A DNA stretch of 32,377 nt from Nocardioides sp. (lineage in GTDB: Bacteria > Actinomycetota > Actinomycetes > Propionibacteriales > Nocardioidaceae), in assembly GCF_014360585.1 (NCBI RefSeq), contig NZ_JACIXG010000058.1:1-32377 (forward strand), given 5' to 3'. Numbering within the stretch: the first letter of the stretch is position 1; each line of letters starts with the position of its first letter. The notes beneath the pieces are model-generated. The model had not been told where the DNA came from, did not search any database, and was given only the letters and a program-made list of their open reading frames with translations. Both the position numbers and the translations under genes were made by a program. This document shows positions 1 to 6,806 of the stretch, piece by piece.

Positions 1-52
1 GTCGGTAGAAATGGGCGACGAAAGTGTCGATTCGTCGCCCATTTCTACCGAC
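1..52. repeat. Perfect 22-bp inverted repeat (hairpin)
   Basis: Positions 1-22 and 31-52 are exact reverse complements around an 8-nt loop (agtgtcga). The stem may extend beyond the window edge. It lies downstream of the galE stop on the minus strand and could act as a terminator or be a REP-like element. There is no T-run typical of an intrinsic terminator. Confidence 0.85.
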
Positions 53-62
53 TCGGCTCGCA

Positions 63-99
63 AGAAGTGCGGTTTCGACCCGCCAGAAGTGCGGTTTCG
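63..99. repeat. 15-bp direct repeat, two copies
   Basis: The word agaagtgcggtttcg occurs at 63-77 and again at 85-99, 22 bp apart start to start. The second copy is flanked by short cgcc/ggcg arms. Function is unknown. The pair sits between the 22-bp hairpin and the 3' end of galE. Confidence 0.7.
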
Positions 100-110
100 G
101 CGGGAGCGGG

Positions 111-1088
111 TCAGCTGGGGTAGTCGGCGCCTGCGGCCTGGCGAGCCTCCCAGGCGGTGGCGACCATGGAGCGCAGGTCGTGGCGCATCTGCCAGTCCAG
201 GTCCCGGCGGGCGAGGTCGCCGGTGGCGACGATGCGAGCGGGGTCGCCGGGGCGGCGCGGGTTGATGACGGGCTCGAACTCGATGCCGGTCACCTCACGG
301 ATGGTGTCCATGATCTGCCGGACCGACGAGCCCTCGCCCGAGCCCAGGTTGTAGACCGGCTCGAGGTCCTTGCCTTCCGCGAGCCGCTTGGCGGCGACCA
401 CGTGGGAGTGGGCGAGGTCGGCGACGTGAACGTAGTCGCGTACGCAGGTGCCGTCGGGGGTCGGGTAGTCGTCGCCGTTGATCTGCGGCGTCTTGCCCTT
501 CGCCAGCGCGTCGAAGACCAGCGGGAAGAGGTTGTGGGGGCTGGTGTCGTAGAGGTCCTTGCTCCCGGAGCCGACCACGTTGAAGTAGCGCAGGCTCGTG
601 TGCGTGAGCCCCTCGGCGCGCGCCACGTCGGCGATCAGCCACTCGCCGATCAGCTTCGACTCGCCGTAGGGGCTCTCCGGGTTGGTCGGCGTGGTCTCGG
701 TGACCAGGTCGACGTCGGGGGTCCCGAAGGTCGCGGCCGAGGAGGAGAAGACGATCTGGTCGACACCGGTGGCCGCCATCGCCTCGAGGAGGTTGGCTGT
801 GCCGGTGACGTTCTGGGCGTAGGTGTGCAGCGGGCGCTGCACGGACACCCCGGCGTACTTGAAGCCGGCGAGGTGGATGACGCCCTCGACGCCGTGGTTG
901 CTGATCGCCTGCTCGACCGCGGACCTGTCGAGCAGCGACGCCTCGACGAGGGTGACGTGGTCGGGCACGAACTTCGCGAACCCCGAGGAGAGATCATCGA
1001 GGACCACCGGCTCCAGGCCTGCGTCGAGCAGCGCCTGTACGACGTGCGATCCGATGTAGCCCGCGCCTCCGGTAACCAACCAACTCAT
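111..1088 (-). CDS. galE: UDP-glucose 4-epimerase
   Basis: A 325-residue extended SDR that interconverts UDP-glucose and UDP-galactose with bound NAD in the cytosol, feeding the Leloir pathway and cell-envelope glycan synthesis. The N-terminus MSWLVTGGAGYIGSH carries the Rossmann GxxGxxG motif at residues 7-13. The serine cluster SSSAA near residue 115 and the catalytic YxxxK (Tyr141-Lys145, YGESK) are present. The length fits the family (about 320-340). The reading frame stays open further upstream to 1784, but similarity begins exactly at this ATG, and the upstream part is antisense to the divergent reductase gene. It is divergent from the next gene with a 51-bp gap, so the two probably share a promoter region. 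Confidence 0.93.
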   Translation of the reverse strand: MSWLVTGGAGYIGSHVVQALLDAGLEPVVLDDLSSGFAKFVPDHVTLVEASLLDRSAVEQAISNHGVEGVIHLAGFKYAGVSVQRPLHTYAQNVTGTANLLEAMAATGVDQIVFSSSAATFGTPDVDLVTETTPTNPESPYGESKLIGEWLIADVARAEGLTHTSLRYFNVVGSGSKDLYDTSPHNLFPLVFDALAKGKTPQINGDDYPTPDGTCVRDYVHVADLAHSHVVAAKRLAEGKDLEPVYNLGSGEGSSVRQIMDTIREVTGIEFEPVINPRRPGDPARIVATGDLARRDLDWQMRHDLRSMVATAWEARQAAGADYPS

Positions 1089-1139
1089 GCGAAGAAGATA
1101 GCGCGGGTCTCGACGACCTCGACCACCGGCGGCTCTAAC

Positions 1140-1817
1140 GTGGGCAGGGTGATCCTCCTGCACGGTGACGGTGACCCGACCACTCCCGAAGGCCTGCGCG
1201 CCATCTACGCGCCGCCCCGGCTGCCTTGGCTGCGCGTCAACATGGTCAGCTCCCTGGACGGCGCCGCGACCGGCTCCGACGGCCGGTCCGGCACGGTCAA
1301 CAACACCGTCGACGTCGAGGTCTTCCATGCCCTGCGCGACCTCGCGGACGTGGTCCTGGTCGGGGCGGGGACCGCCGCCGCCGAGACGTACGAAGCCAAG
1401 GGAACGCCGATCGTCATCGTCTCCCGCAGCGGCCGCATCCCCGACGATCTCCGCGGCAGCGAGCCCGGCGCCGTCCGGCTCGCCACGGTGGCCGAGGCGC
1501 CGGGCCTGGCGGCGGCCCGCGACGAGCTCGGCGAGGAGAACGTCTACGTCACCGGCACGCTCGAGGTCGACCTCTCGGCGCTCCTCGCCCGCCTGCACGA
1601 GCAGGGGCTGCGGCACGTGCTCTGCGAGGGCGGGCCGTCGCTGCTCGGCACGCTGCTCGAGGCCGGCCTGGTCGACGAGCTCTGCCACACCATCACCCCC
1701 AAGCTCCTCGCCGGCAGCGGCCCACGCATCGTGACCGCACCGCCCATCGAGGTGCCGGTGTCCCTGGGATCCCTCATCGAGCACGACGGCACACTGCTCG
1801 GACGGTGGCTCCTCTGA
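1140..1817 (+). CDS. Pyrimidine reductase family protein (RibD C-terminal-like)
   Basis: About 225 residues of the dihydrofolate-reductase-like fold found in the RibD C-terminal domain. The family uses NADPH to reduce 5-amino-6-ribosylaminouracil phosphate in riboflavin synthesis, but many stand-alone actinobacterial members have no proven substrate. Visible motifs are VNMVSSLDGAATG near the N-terminus, DVVLVGAGTAAAE in the middle and CEGGPSLLGTLLEAGLVDEL near the C-terminus (the cofactor-binding segment). No deaminase domain is present. The GTG at 1140 is the first plausible start after the galE promoter gap, and a second GTG lies at 1149. The crotonase gene follows 29 bp downstream on the same strand. 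Family assignment is firm, substrate unknown. Confidence 0.8.
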   Translation: MGRVILLHGDGDPTTPEGLRAIYAPPRLPWLRVNMVSSLDGAATGSDGRSGTVNNTVDVEVFHALRDLADVVLVGAGTAAAETYEAKGTPIVIVSRSGRIPDDLRGSEPGAVRLATVAEAPGLAAARDELGEENVYVTGTLEVDLSALLARLHEQGLRHVLCEGGPSLLGTLLEAGLVDELCHTITPKLLAGSGPRIVTAPPIEVPVSLGSLIEHDGTLLGRWLL

Positions 1818-1846
1818 CTGCCCCTGGTGCCCTACGCTCGGTTCCC

Positions 1847-2605
1847 GTGAGCGAGGACTTGGTAGTGGAGCGGCGCCCCGGCGTCGTACAGGTGACCTTC
1901 AACCGGCCGCAGAAGCACAACGCCTTCACGTACGAGATGTACGGCGAGATGCACGCTCTGTGCGACGAGCTCGCCGCCGACGAGTCGGTGAAGGTGCTGG
2001 TGCTGACCGGCACCGGCGGTCGCGCGTTCGCCGCCGGCAACGAGATCTCCGACTTCCTCTCCCGCGACGCGGTCGACTACGAGGACTGGATCCGCGCGCT
2101 GCTCGAGAAGCTGTTCGCCCTCCCGCAGGTCACCATCGCCGCGGTCGACGGGGTCTGCGTCGGCGGCGGTCTCGCGGTCGCGACCCACTGCGACCTGCGG
2201 GTCGCGACGCCGCACTCGCGCTTCGGCTACCCGATCGCGAAGACCCTCGGCAACGCGCTCGCGGCCTCCATCGTCTACCGCGCCGCCGCCGTCTTCGGTG
2301 AGCCGGTCGTGCGCGAGATGCTCCTCGCCGCCCGGCTGGTCGGCGCCGACCGCGCCTACGCCACCGGTGCGCTGACCGCGGTCACGGACTCGTTGGCCGA
2401 CGAGGTCGACGCGCTGGTCGAGGGGATCCTGCCGCTCTCCGGCGTCACGGTCCGAGCGACCAAGAGCCAGCTCGCCGACTTCGCCGCCCGGGCCGAGGCC
2501 TCGCCGGAGGGTGATGAGGACCTGCTTCGCGAGGTCTACACCGGCGCCGACTTCAAGGAGGGCGTACGCGCGTTCCTCGCCAAGGAGAAGCCCGCCTTCC
2601 GCTGA
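1847..2605 (+). CDS. Enoyl-CoA hydratase/isomerase (crotonase) family protein lacking both catalytic Glu
   Basis: 252 residues of crotonase fold, probably acting on an acyl-CoA. The oxyanion-hole segments are visible as AFAAGNEISDF (about residues 60-70) and VDGVCVGGGLA (100-110). The C-terminal tail ending FLAKEKPAFR is typical of the superfamily. In rat mitochondrial hydratase the two acid/base residues are Glu144 and Glu164. The matching positions here are Ala110 and Ile130, which keep the same 20-residue spacing, so ordinary hydration of enoyl-CoA is unlikely. It may be an isomerase, decarboxylase, thioesterase-like or non-hydrating member. The GTG start at 1847 was chosen because homology begins there. 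It probably forms an operon with the reductase upstream. Confidence 0.85.
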   Translation: MSEDLVVERRPGVVQVTFNRPQKHNAFTYEMYGEMHALCDELAADESVKVLVLTGTGGRAFAAGNEISDFLSRDAVDYEDWIRALLEKLFALPQVTIAAVDGVCVGGGLAVATHCDLRVATPHSRFGYPIAKTLGNALAASIVYRAAAVFGEPVVREMLLAARLVGADRAYATGALTAVTDSLADEVDALVEGILPLSGVTVRATKSQLADFAARAEASPEGDEDLLREVYTGADFKEGVRAFLAKEKPAFR

Positions 2606-2650
2606 CCGTTACTCCGTTGACGGGTGCGCCGGGCGGGCTGACGATGGCGT

Positions 2651-3409
2651 ATGACTTCCGAGCAGAGGACGTACGTCGACACCGACCGCTTCCGGGACGC
2701 GCTGATCCGGCAGAGCGATGTCAGCGGCCTGGAGATCCGGGACTGCTGGTTCGAGGAGCGGCTGAAGATCGTCGACTGCTTCGGCCGTGACGTCTATCTC
2801 GCCGGCGACTTCGGGCGGGTGGTGGTCAACGACGTCGACGTGACGGCGTACGTCGAGGCCGAGCTCGACCGGGCCGAGCCCAACCGGGTGCTGGCCCGTG
2901 AGGCGAAGACCGCCGACGAGATCCGTGCGGCCTGGGCCGCGATCGAGGAGACCTGGGCGGCGACGGTCGAGCGGGTCCGAGCGCTGCCGGAGGAGCTGCT
3001 CCATGAGCGGGTCGACGACGAGTGGTCGTTCATCGAGACCTTGCGCCACCTGCTCTATGCCAGCGACAAGTGGCTCGGCAACCCGGTCCTCGAGGAGGAC
3101 GATCCCTACAACCCGCTCGGCTACGGGCCCGCGGGCGCGGACGAGACGGGCTTGGGGCTCACCGTCGACGCCGATCCGTCGCTCGACGAGGTCCTGGCGC
3201 CCCGTCTCGCCCGGATGGACACGATGCGCGCGTTCGTCGCGGGAGTCACCGATGCGGCCCTCGACCGGCTCTGCGCCCGCAAGCCGGTCGGCAACGACCC
3301 CGAGGCCGACTACGACGTACGCCGCTGTCTCAAGGTCGTGCTCGCCGAGGAGGCCGAGCACCACCGCTACGCCGTACGCGACCTGGCTGCTCTGACCTCG
3401 CCCGGCTGA
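2651..3409 (+). CDS. DinB family protein with N-terminal pentapeptide-like strand region
   Basis: 252 residues. Residues 13-65 (RFRDALIRQSDVSGLEIRDC and following) have the alternating pattern of a few pentapeptide-like beta turns, ending in VVVNDVDVTAYVEAELDR. Residues 90-248 form a DinB-type four-helix bundle with the expected metal-binding histidines: His133 in LRHLLYASDKW, and His237/His238 in AEEAEHHRY. DinB proteins are metal-dependent, and several are thiol-dependent transferases (mycothiol in actinomycetes). The mshA gene at 26687 shows that mycothiol is probably made here. The substrate cannot be told from sequence. It is on the same strand as the crotonase gene with a 45-bp gap. Confidence 0.85.
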   Translation: MTSEQRTYVDTDRFRDALIRQSDVSGLEIRDCWFEERLKIVDCFGRDVYLAGDFGRVVVNDVDVTAYVEAELDRAEPNRVLAREAKTADEIRAAWAAIEETWAATVERVRALPEELLHERVDDEWSFIETLRHLLYASDKWLGNPVLEEDDPYNPLGYGPAGADETGLGLTVDADPSLDEVLAPRLARMDTMRAFVAGVTDAALDRLCARKPVGNDPEADYDVRRCLKVVLAEEAEHHRYAVRDLAALTSPG

Positions 3410-3485
3410 GTCCTCAGCCAATCATCAGGCCCGGGTGCCGTGTTGCAGGTGGCACGGTGGCCCGCGGTGTGCGTAATCTCGAACC

Positions 3486-4868
3486 GTGATCGCCGAAGCG
3501 CTTGCGCTCGCCACCGAAGAGCCCGCGGGGCTCCTGCCTGCGCGCCAGCAGATGGCCTTCTCGCTCGGATGGCACATCATCCTGGCCTGCTTCGGCGTCG
3601 CCTTCCCGGCCATGATCTTCGTCGTCCACCTCCTCGGTCTTCGCGGCAACGAGGTCGCCCTCGTCCTGGCGAAACGGTGGGCGAAGGTCTCGGCGGTGCT
3701 CTTCGCGATCGGCGCGGTCTCGGGCACGGTGCTCAGCTTCGAGATGGGGCTGCTCTGGCCGGGGCTGATGGGCAAGTTCGGTGACGTCCTCGGGCTGCCG
3801 TTCGCGTTCGAGGGGCTCTCGTTCTTCACCGAGGCGATCTTCCTCGGCCTCTACCTGTACGGCTGGGGGCGGCTGTCGCCCCGCCTGCATCTCCTCTGCC
3901 TGGTGCCGATGGCGGCGGCGGGGATCTTCGGCACCTTCTGCGTGATCTCGGTCAACGCCTGGATGAACATGCCCACCGGCTTCCGCATCACCCCCTCCGG
4001 AGAGGTAGTCGACGTCGAGCCTTGGAAGGCGATGTTCAACGAGGGCGCGCTGCTGCAGTTCCTGCACATGTGGCTGGCCGCCTTCATGGTGGCGGGTTTC
4101 GTGGTCGCCGCGGTGTACGCCGCCGGCATGCTCAGAGGGCGGCGCGACCGCCATCACCGGATCGGCTTCACCGTGCCGTTCGTCTTCGGCTCGGTCGCGG
4201 CGGTGCTCCAGCCTGTCGTCGGACACGTCCTCGGCATCCGCCTGGGCGAGACCCAGCCGGCGAAGCTGGCCGCCTTCGAGCTCGCCGACACCACCGAGCA
4301 GCCGGCGCCGCTGCGCCTGGGCGGACTGATGATCGACGGCGAGCCGCGCTACTTCATCGAGATCCCCAACTGGGGCTCCTTCATCGCCCGCGGAAGCTTC
4401 GACCTGCCCGTACGCGGTCTAAACACGTTCCCGGCCTCCGACCTCCCGCCGGTCAACATCACCCACATCGCGTTTCAGACGATGGTCGGCATCGGATCGC
4501 TGCTGATGCTGGCCGTCATCGTCTACTGGCTGCTGCGCTGGCGCGGCCGCGACCTGCTCGAGACCCGCTGGTTCTGCTGGTTCGCGGTCGCCGCTGGGCC
4601 GCTGGCCGTGATCGCGCTCGAGTCCGGTTGGGTCGCCACCGAGGTCGGCCGCCAGCCGTGGGTCGTCTACGACGTCATGCGCACCGTCGACGCGGCCGGG
4701 GACAACCCCGGTCTGTGGTGGGTCTTCGGCACGACGCTGGTGGTCTACACGCTGTTGACGGTCGGCGCCGTGCTGGTGCTGCGCTCGATGGCGCGGCGGT
4801 GGCGCGAGGACGGTGAGGAGCTCCCCAGCCCGTACGGCCCGGCCGCGCTCGCCGAGGACGGCCGCTGA
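3486..4868 (+). CDS. cydA: Cytochrome bd-type quinol oxidase subunit I
   Basis: 460 residues, a polytopic membrane protein that binds the haems and oxidises quinol, reducing O2 to water in the cytoplasmic membrane. Family marks are the N-terminal haem-ligand histidine in SLGWHIILACFG, the glutamate pair in FAFEG...FFTEAIFLG, KLAAFE at the start of the Q-loop, and GRQPW before the last helices. The stretch from KLAAFE to the next helix (FQTMVGIG) is about 70 residues, much shorter than in E. coli CydA, so this is the short-Q-loop, CIO-like class. The GTG at 3486 was chosen because the first helix needs the residues before the next in-frame Met. Its TGA overlaps the cydB ATG by one base. Confidence 0.95.
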   Translation: MIAEALALATEEPAGLLPARQQMAFSLGWHIILACFGVAFPAMIFVVHLLGLRGNEVALVLAKRWAKVSAVLFAIGAVSGTVLSFEMGLLWPGLMGKFGDVLGLPFAFEGLSFFTEAIFLGLYLYGWGRLSPRLHLLCLVPMAAAGIFGTFCVISVNAWMNMPTGFRITPSGEVVDVEPWKAMFNEGALLQFLHMWLAAFMVAGFVVAAVYAAGMLRGRRDRHHRIGFTVPFVFGSVAAVLQPVVGHVLGIRLGETQPAKLAAFELADTTEQPAPLRLGGLMIDGEPRYFIEIPNWGSFIARGSFDLPVRGLNTFPASDLPPVNITHIAFQTMVGIGSLLMLAVIVYWLLRWRGRDLLETRWFCWFAVAAGPLAVIALESGWVATEVGRQPWVVYDVMRTVDAAGDNPGLWWVFGTTLVVYTLLTVGAVLVLRSMARRWREDGEELPSPYGPAALAEDGR

Positions 4869-5866
4869 TGAGCCTGGAGGTGGCGGTCGCCGCTGCGTTG
4901 TTCGTCGGGGTCCTGGCGTACGCGCTCTTCGGCGGAGCCGACTTCGGGTCGGGCTTCTTCGACCTCACTGCCGGTGGAGCGCGGCGGGGTGCGGAGATTC
5001 GCACGCTGGTCGATCACAGCATCGGCCCGGTGTGGGAGGTGAACCACGTCTGGTTGATCTACTGCCTGGTGGTGTGGTGGACCGCGTTCCCGGAGACGTT
5101 CGCCGCCGTGATGACGACGTTGATCGTGCCGTTGCTGCTGGCGCTGCTCGGCATCGTGCTCCGCGGAGCGTCGTTCGCGTTCCGGAAGTACTCCGCGACG
5201 CTGTCGCAGGCTCGTACGTTCGGGGTCGTCTTCGCGGTCTCCTCGATCATCACGCCGTTCTTCCTCGGGACCGTCGCCGGCGCGATCGCGTCGGGCAGAG
5301 TGCCGGCCGAGGGATACGGCGATCGCTGGTGGTCGTGGGTGAACCCCACCTCGGTCTTCGGAGGGATCATCGCCGTCGGCACCTGCGCCTTCCTGGCCGG
5401 CGTGTTCCTCTGTGCCGATGCCGTACGCGCCGGGAAGCCCGCTCTGGCCTCCACCCTGCGGACCCGGACCCTCGGGGTCGGGCTCGTCACCGGACTGGTC
5501 GTCTTCGTCGCGTTGATCCCGATCGAGATCGACGCCCCGACGCTGGCCGACGGGTTGGAGCGACAGGCCGCGCCGCTGATCATCTGCTCGTTCCTGGCCG
5601 GCGTCGCCACCTTGTGGCTGGTCTGGAAGAGCCGTTTCGCGCTTGCCCGGCTGCCGGCCCTGATCGCGGTGGCCACCGTGATCTCCGGCTGGGGAGTCGG
5701 CCAGTATCCGTGGCTCCTGGTCGACGAGGTCCTTCTCGCCGATGCGGGCGGCGCCGACGCGACCCTGAAGGCGCTGCTGGTGGCCGTCGCGATCGCGGGG
5801 GTCGTGGTCGGACCGCCGTTGGTCCTGCTGTTCCGGCTCACTCAGACCGAGCGATGGAGCAGGTGA
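4868..5866 (+). CDS. cydB: Cytochrome bd-type quinol oxidase subunit II
   Basis: 332 residues, polytopic. The N-terminus shows the family signature FGGADFGSGFFDL followed by GPVWEVNHVWLIY. It is the structural partner of CydA in the bd oxidase complex. Translation is probably coupled through the TGATG junction with cydA. No cydC or cydD ABC-type assembly genes follow, so they must be elsewhere or absent. The last 25 bp overlap, tail to tail, the end of the BtuF-like gene on the other strand. Confidence 0.94.
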   Translation: MSLEVAVAAALFVGVLAYALFGGADFGSGFFDLTAGGARRGAEIRTLVDHSIGPVWEVNHVWLIYCLVVWWTAFPETFAAVMTTLIVPLLLALLGIVLRGASFAFRKYSATLSQARTFGVVFAVSSIITPFFLGTVAGAIASGRVPAEGYGDRWWSWVNPTSVFGGIIAVGTCAFLAGVFLCADAVRAGKPALASTLRTRTLGVGLVTGLVVFVALIPIEIDAPTLADGLERQAAPLIICSFLAGVATLWLVWKSRFALARLPALIAVATVISGWGVGQYPWLLVDEVLLADAGGADATLKALLVAVAIAGVVVGPPLVLLFRLTQTERWSR

Positions 5867-6579
5867 GCCTCGACGAGGCTCGGGCCGTACCAGGTGATCA
5901 GCCGGCCGCTGACCAGCTCCGTCTCGGTCTGCCGGAAGGCCTCCGGGCCGTCCTCGGCGGTGAAGACGTACGGCTCGTCGGGCAGCAGCACCGCGTCGGC
6001 CCCGGCGCCGTCGATCTCGGCCAGCTCGACGTGCGGATAACGGTCCGCGTGCTGGCCGAAGACGTTCTCCCAGCCCAGCCGCCGCAGCAGGTCCCCGGTG
6101 AAGGTCCGTGAGCCGACCACCATCCACGGGTCGCGCCAGATCGGCACCGCTACCCGGCGGGTGACCCGGGGGAGCGGCCCGCACCACAGCCGCCGGGCCT
6201 CCCCGAGCCAGTCGGGGCGGTCCCAGCCGAGGCCGTCGAGGAGCCGTTCCATCGAGCTGATGGCCTGGGGGACCGTCTCGATGTCGGTGACCCAGACCCG
6301 GACGCCCCGCTCCCGCAGCCGACGTACGTCCAGCTCCCGGTTCTCCTCCTTGTTGGCCACCACGACGTCCGGCGCCAGTGCCGCGATCGCGGCCAGATCG
6401 GGGTTCTTCGTCCCGCGCACGCGAGGCACGTCGAGGTCCGCCGGATGCGTGCACCAGTCCGTGGCGCCGACGACCCGGTCCGCCGCGACCGAGACGAGCG
6501 CTTCGGTCAGCGACGGTACGAGCGAGACCACCCGCGTCGCCGGGCGCGGGCCTTCGTACGTGGTTCCGAGATCGTCCAT
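5842..6579 (-). CDS. BtuF-like helical-backbone metal receptor without signal peptide
   Basis: 245 residues with the two-lobe TroA/BtuF architecture. The N-terminal lobe begins RVVSLVPSLTEAL and contains GTKNPDLAAIAALAPDVVVA. A long helix (about residues 105-130) leads to the C-terminal lobe with PIWRDPWMVVG, TFTGDLLRRLGW and LPDEPYVF. BtuF relatives bind cobalamin or metal chelates. Classic importers carry a Sec or lipoprotein signal, but this protein starts MDDLGTTYEGPRPATRVVSL with no hydrophobic segment, so it is probably cytosolic. A strong GGAGGA ribosome site lies 5 nt before the ATG, inside the first copy of the 24-bp repeat. The gene upstream on the same strand is the B12-dependent icmF, a suggestive but unproven link. 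Confidence 0.8.
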   Translation of the reverse strand: MDDLGTTYEGPRPATRVVSLVPSLTEALVSVAADRVVGATDWCTHPADLDVPRVRGTKNPDLAAIAALAPDVVVANKEENRELDVRRLRERGVRVWVTDIETVPQAISSMERLLDGLGWDRPDWLGEARRLWCGPLPRVTRRVAVPIWRDPWMVVGSRTFTGDLLRRLGWENVFGQHADRYPHVELAEIDGAGADAVLLPDEPYVFTAEDGPEAFRQTETELVSGRLITWYGPSLVEAHLLHRSV

Positions 6580-6584
6580 GTCAG

Positions 6585-6680
6585 TCCTCCGCTGGTCGAG
6601 CCGCCGGCTCCTCCGCTGGTCGAGCCGCCGGCTCCTCCGCTGGTCGAGCCGCTGGTTCCTCCGCTGGTCGAGCCGCCGGA
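6585..6680. repeat. Four tandem 24-bp repeats
   Basis: Copies at 6585-6608, 6609-6632, 6633-6656 and 6657-6680 follow the unit tcctccgctggtcgagccgc plus four variable bases. The first two are identical, the third ends tggt and the fourth ends cgga. On the minus strand every copy carries GGAGGA, and the leftmost one acts as the ribosome-binding site of the BtuF-like gene. The core ggtcgag resembles a repeat I associate with intergenic regions of Nocardioides-type genomes. Confidence 0.9.
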
Positions 6681-6699
6681 GCCGCTAGGCGGAGGCGTG

Positions 6700-6775
6700 T
6701 CGAGACCAACACGGTCGCATACGTGCTGTGTTGGTCTCGAGCCGGATTCGTTCGTACCTCACGAATCCGGCTCGA
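6700..6775. repeat. Two overlapping hairpins downstream of icmF
   Basis: Hairpin 1 pairs 6700-6712 with 6728-6740 (13 bp, tcgagaccaacac). Hairpin 2 pairs 6737-6751 with 6761-6775 (15 bp, tcgagccggattcgt). They share bases 6737-6740, so both cannot form fully at once. They lie between the icmF stop and the BtuF-like gene on the same strand and may act as a terminator or attenuator. There is no clear U-run. Confidence 0.75.
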
Positions 6776-6803
6776 CCAGCGGGGACGGCTCGACCAGCGG
6801 GGT
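6768..6803. repeat. Two tandem 18-bp repeats, inverse of the 24-bp unit core
   Basis: cggctcgaccagcgggga at 6768-6785 and cggctcgaccagcggggt at 6786-6803 differ at the last base only. They contain the reverse complement of the ccgctggtcgagccg core of the 6585-6680 array. The whole spacer is therefore a large imperfect inverted structure ending 3 bp before the icmF stop. Confidence 0.8.
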
Positions 6804-6806
6804 CGG

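Noticed and set aside
2609..4226. Two minus-strand frames opposite the DinB and cydA genes
   Set aside because: Composition is Asp/Glu/Arg-rich antisense of well-supported genes; no start signals or domains.
4745..6454. A minus-strand open frame of about 570 codons across cydB and the BtuF-like gene
   Set aside because: Low-complexity Arg/Gly/Asp composition; both strands already hold well-supported genes in other frames.
6585..6803. CRISPR-like array
   Set aside because: The repeats are directly adjacent with no unique spacers, and no cas genes are present.
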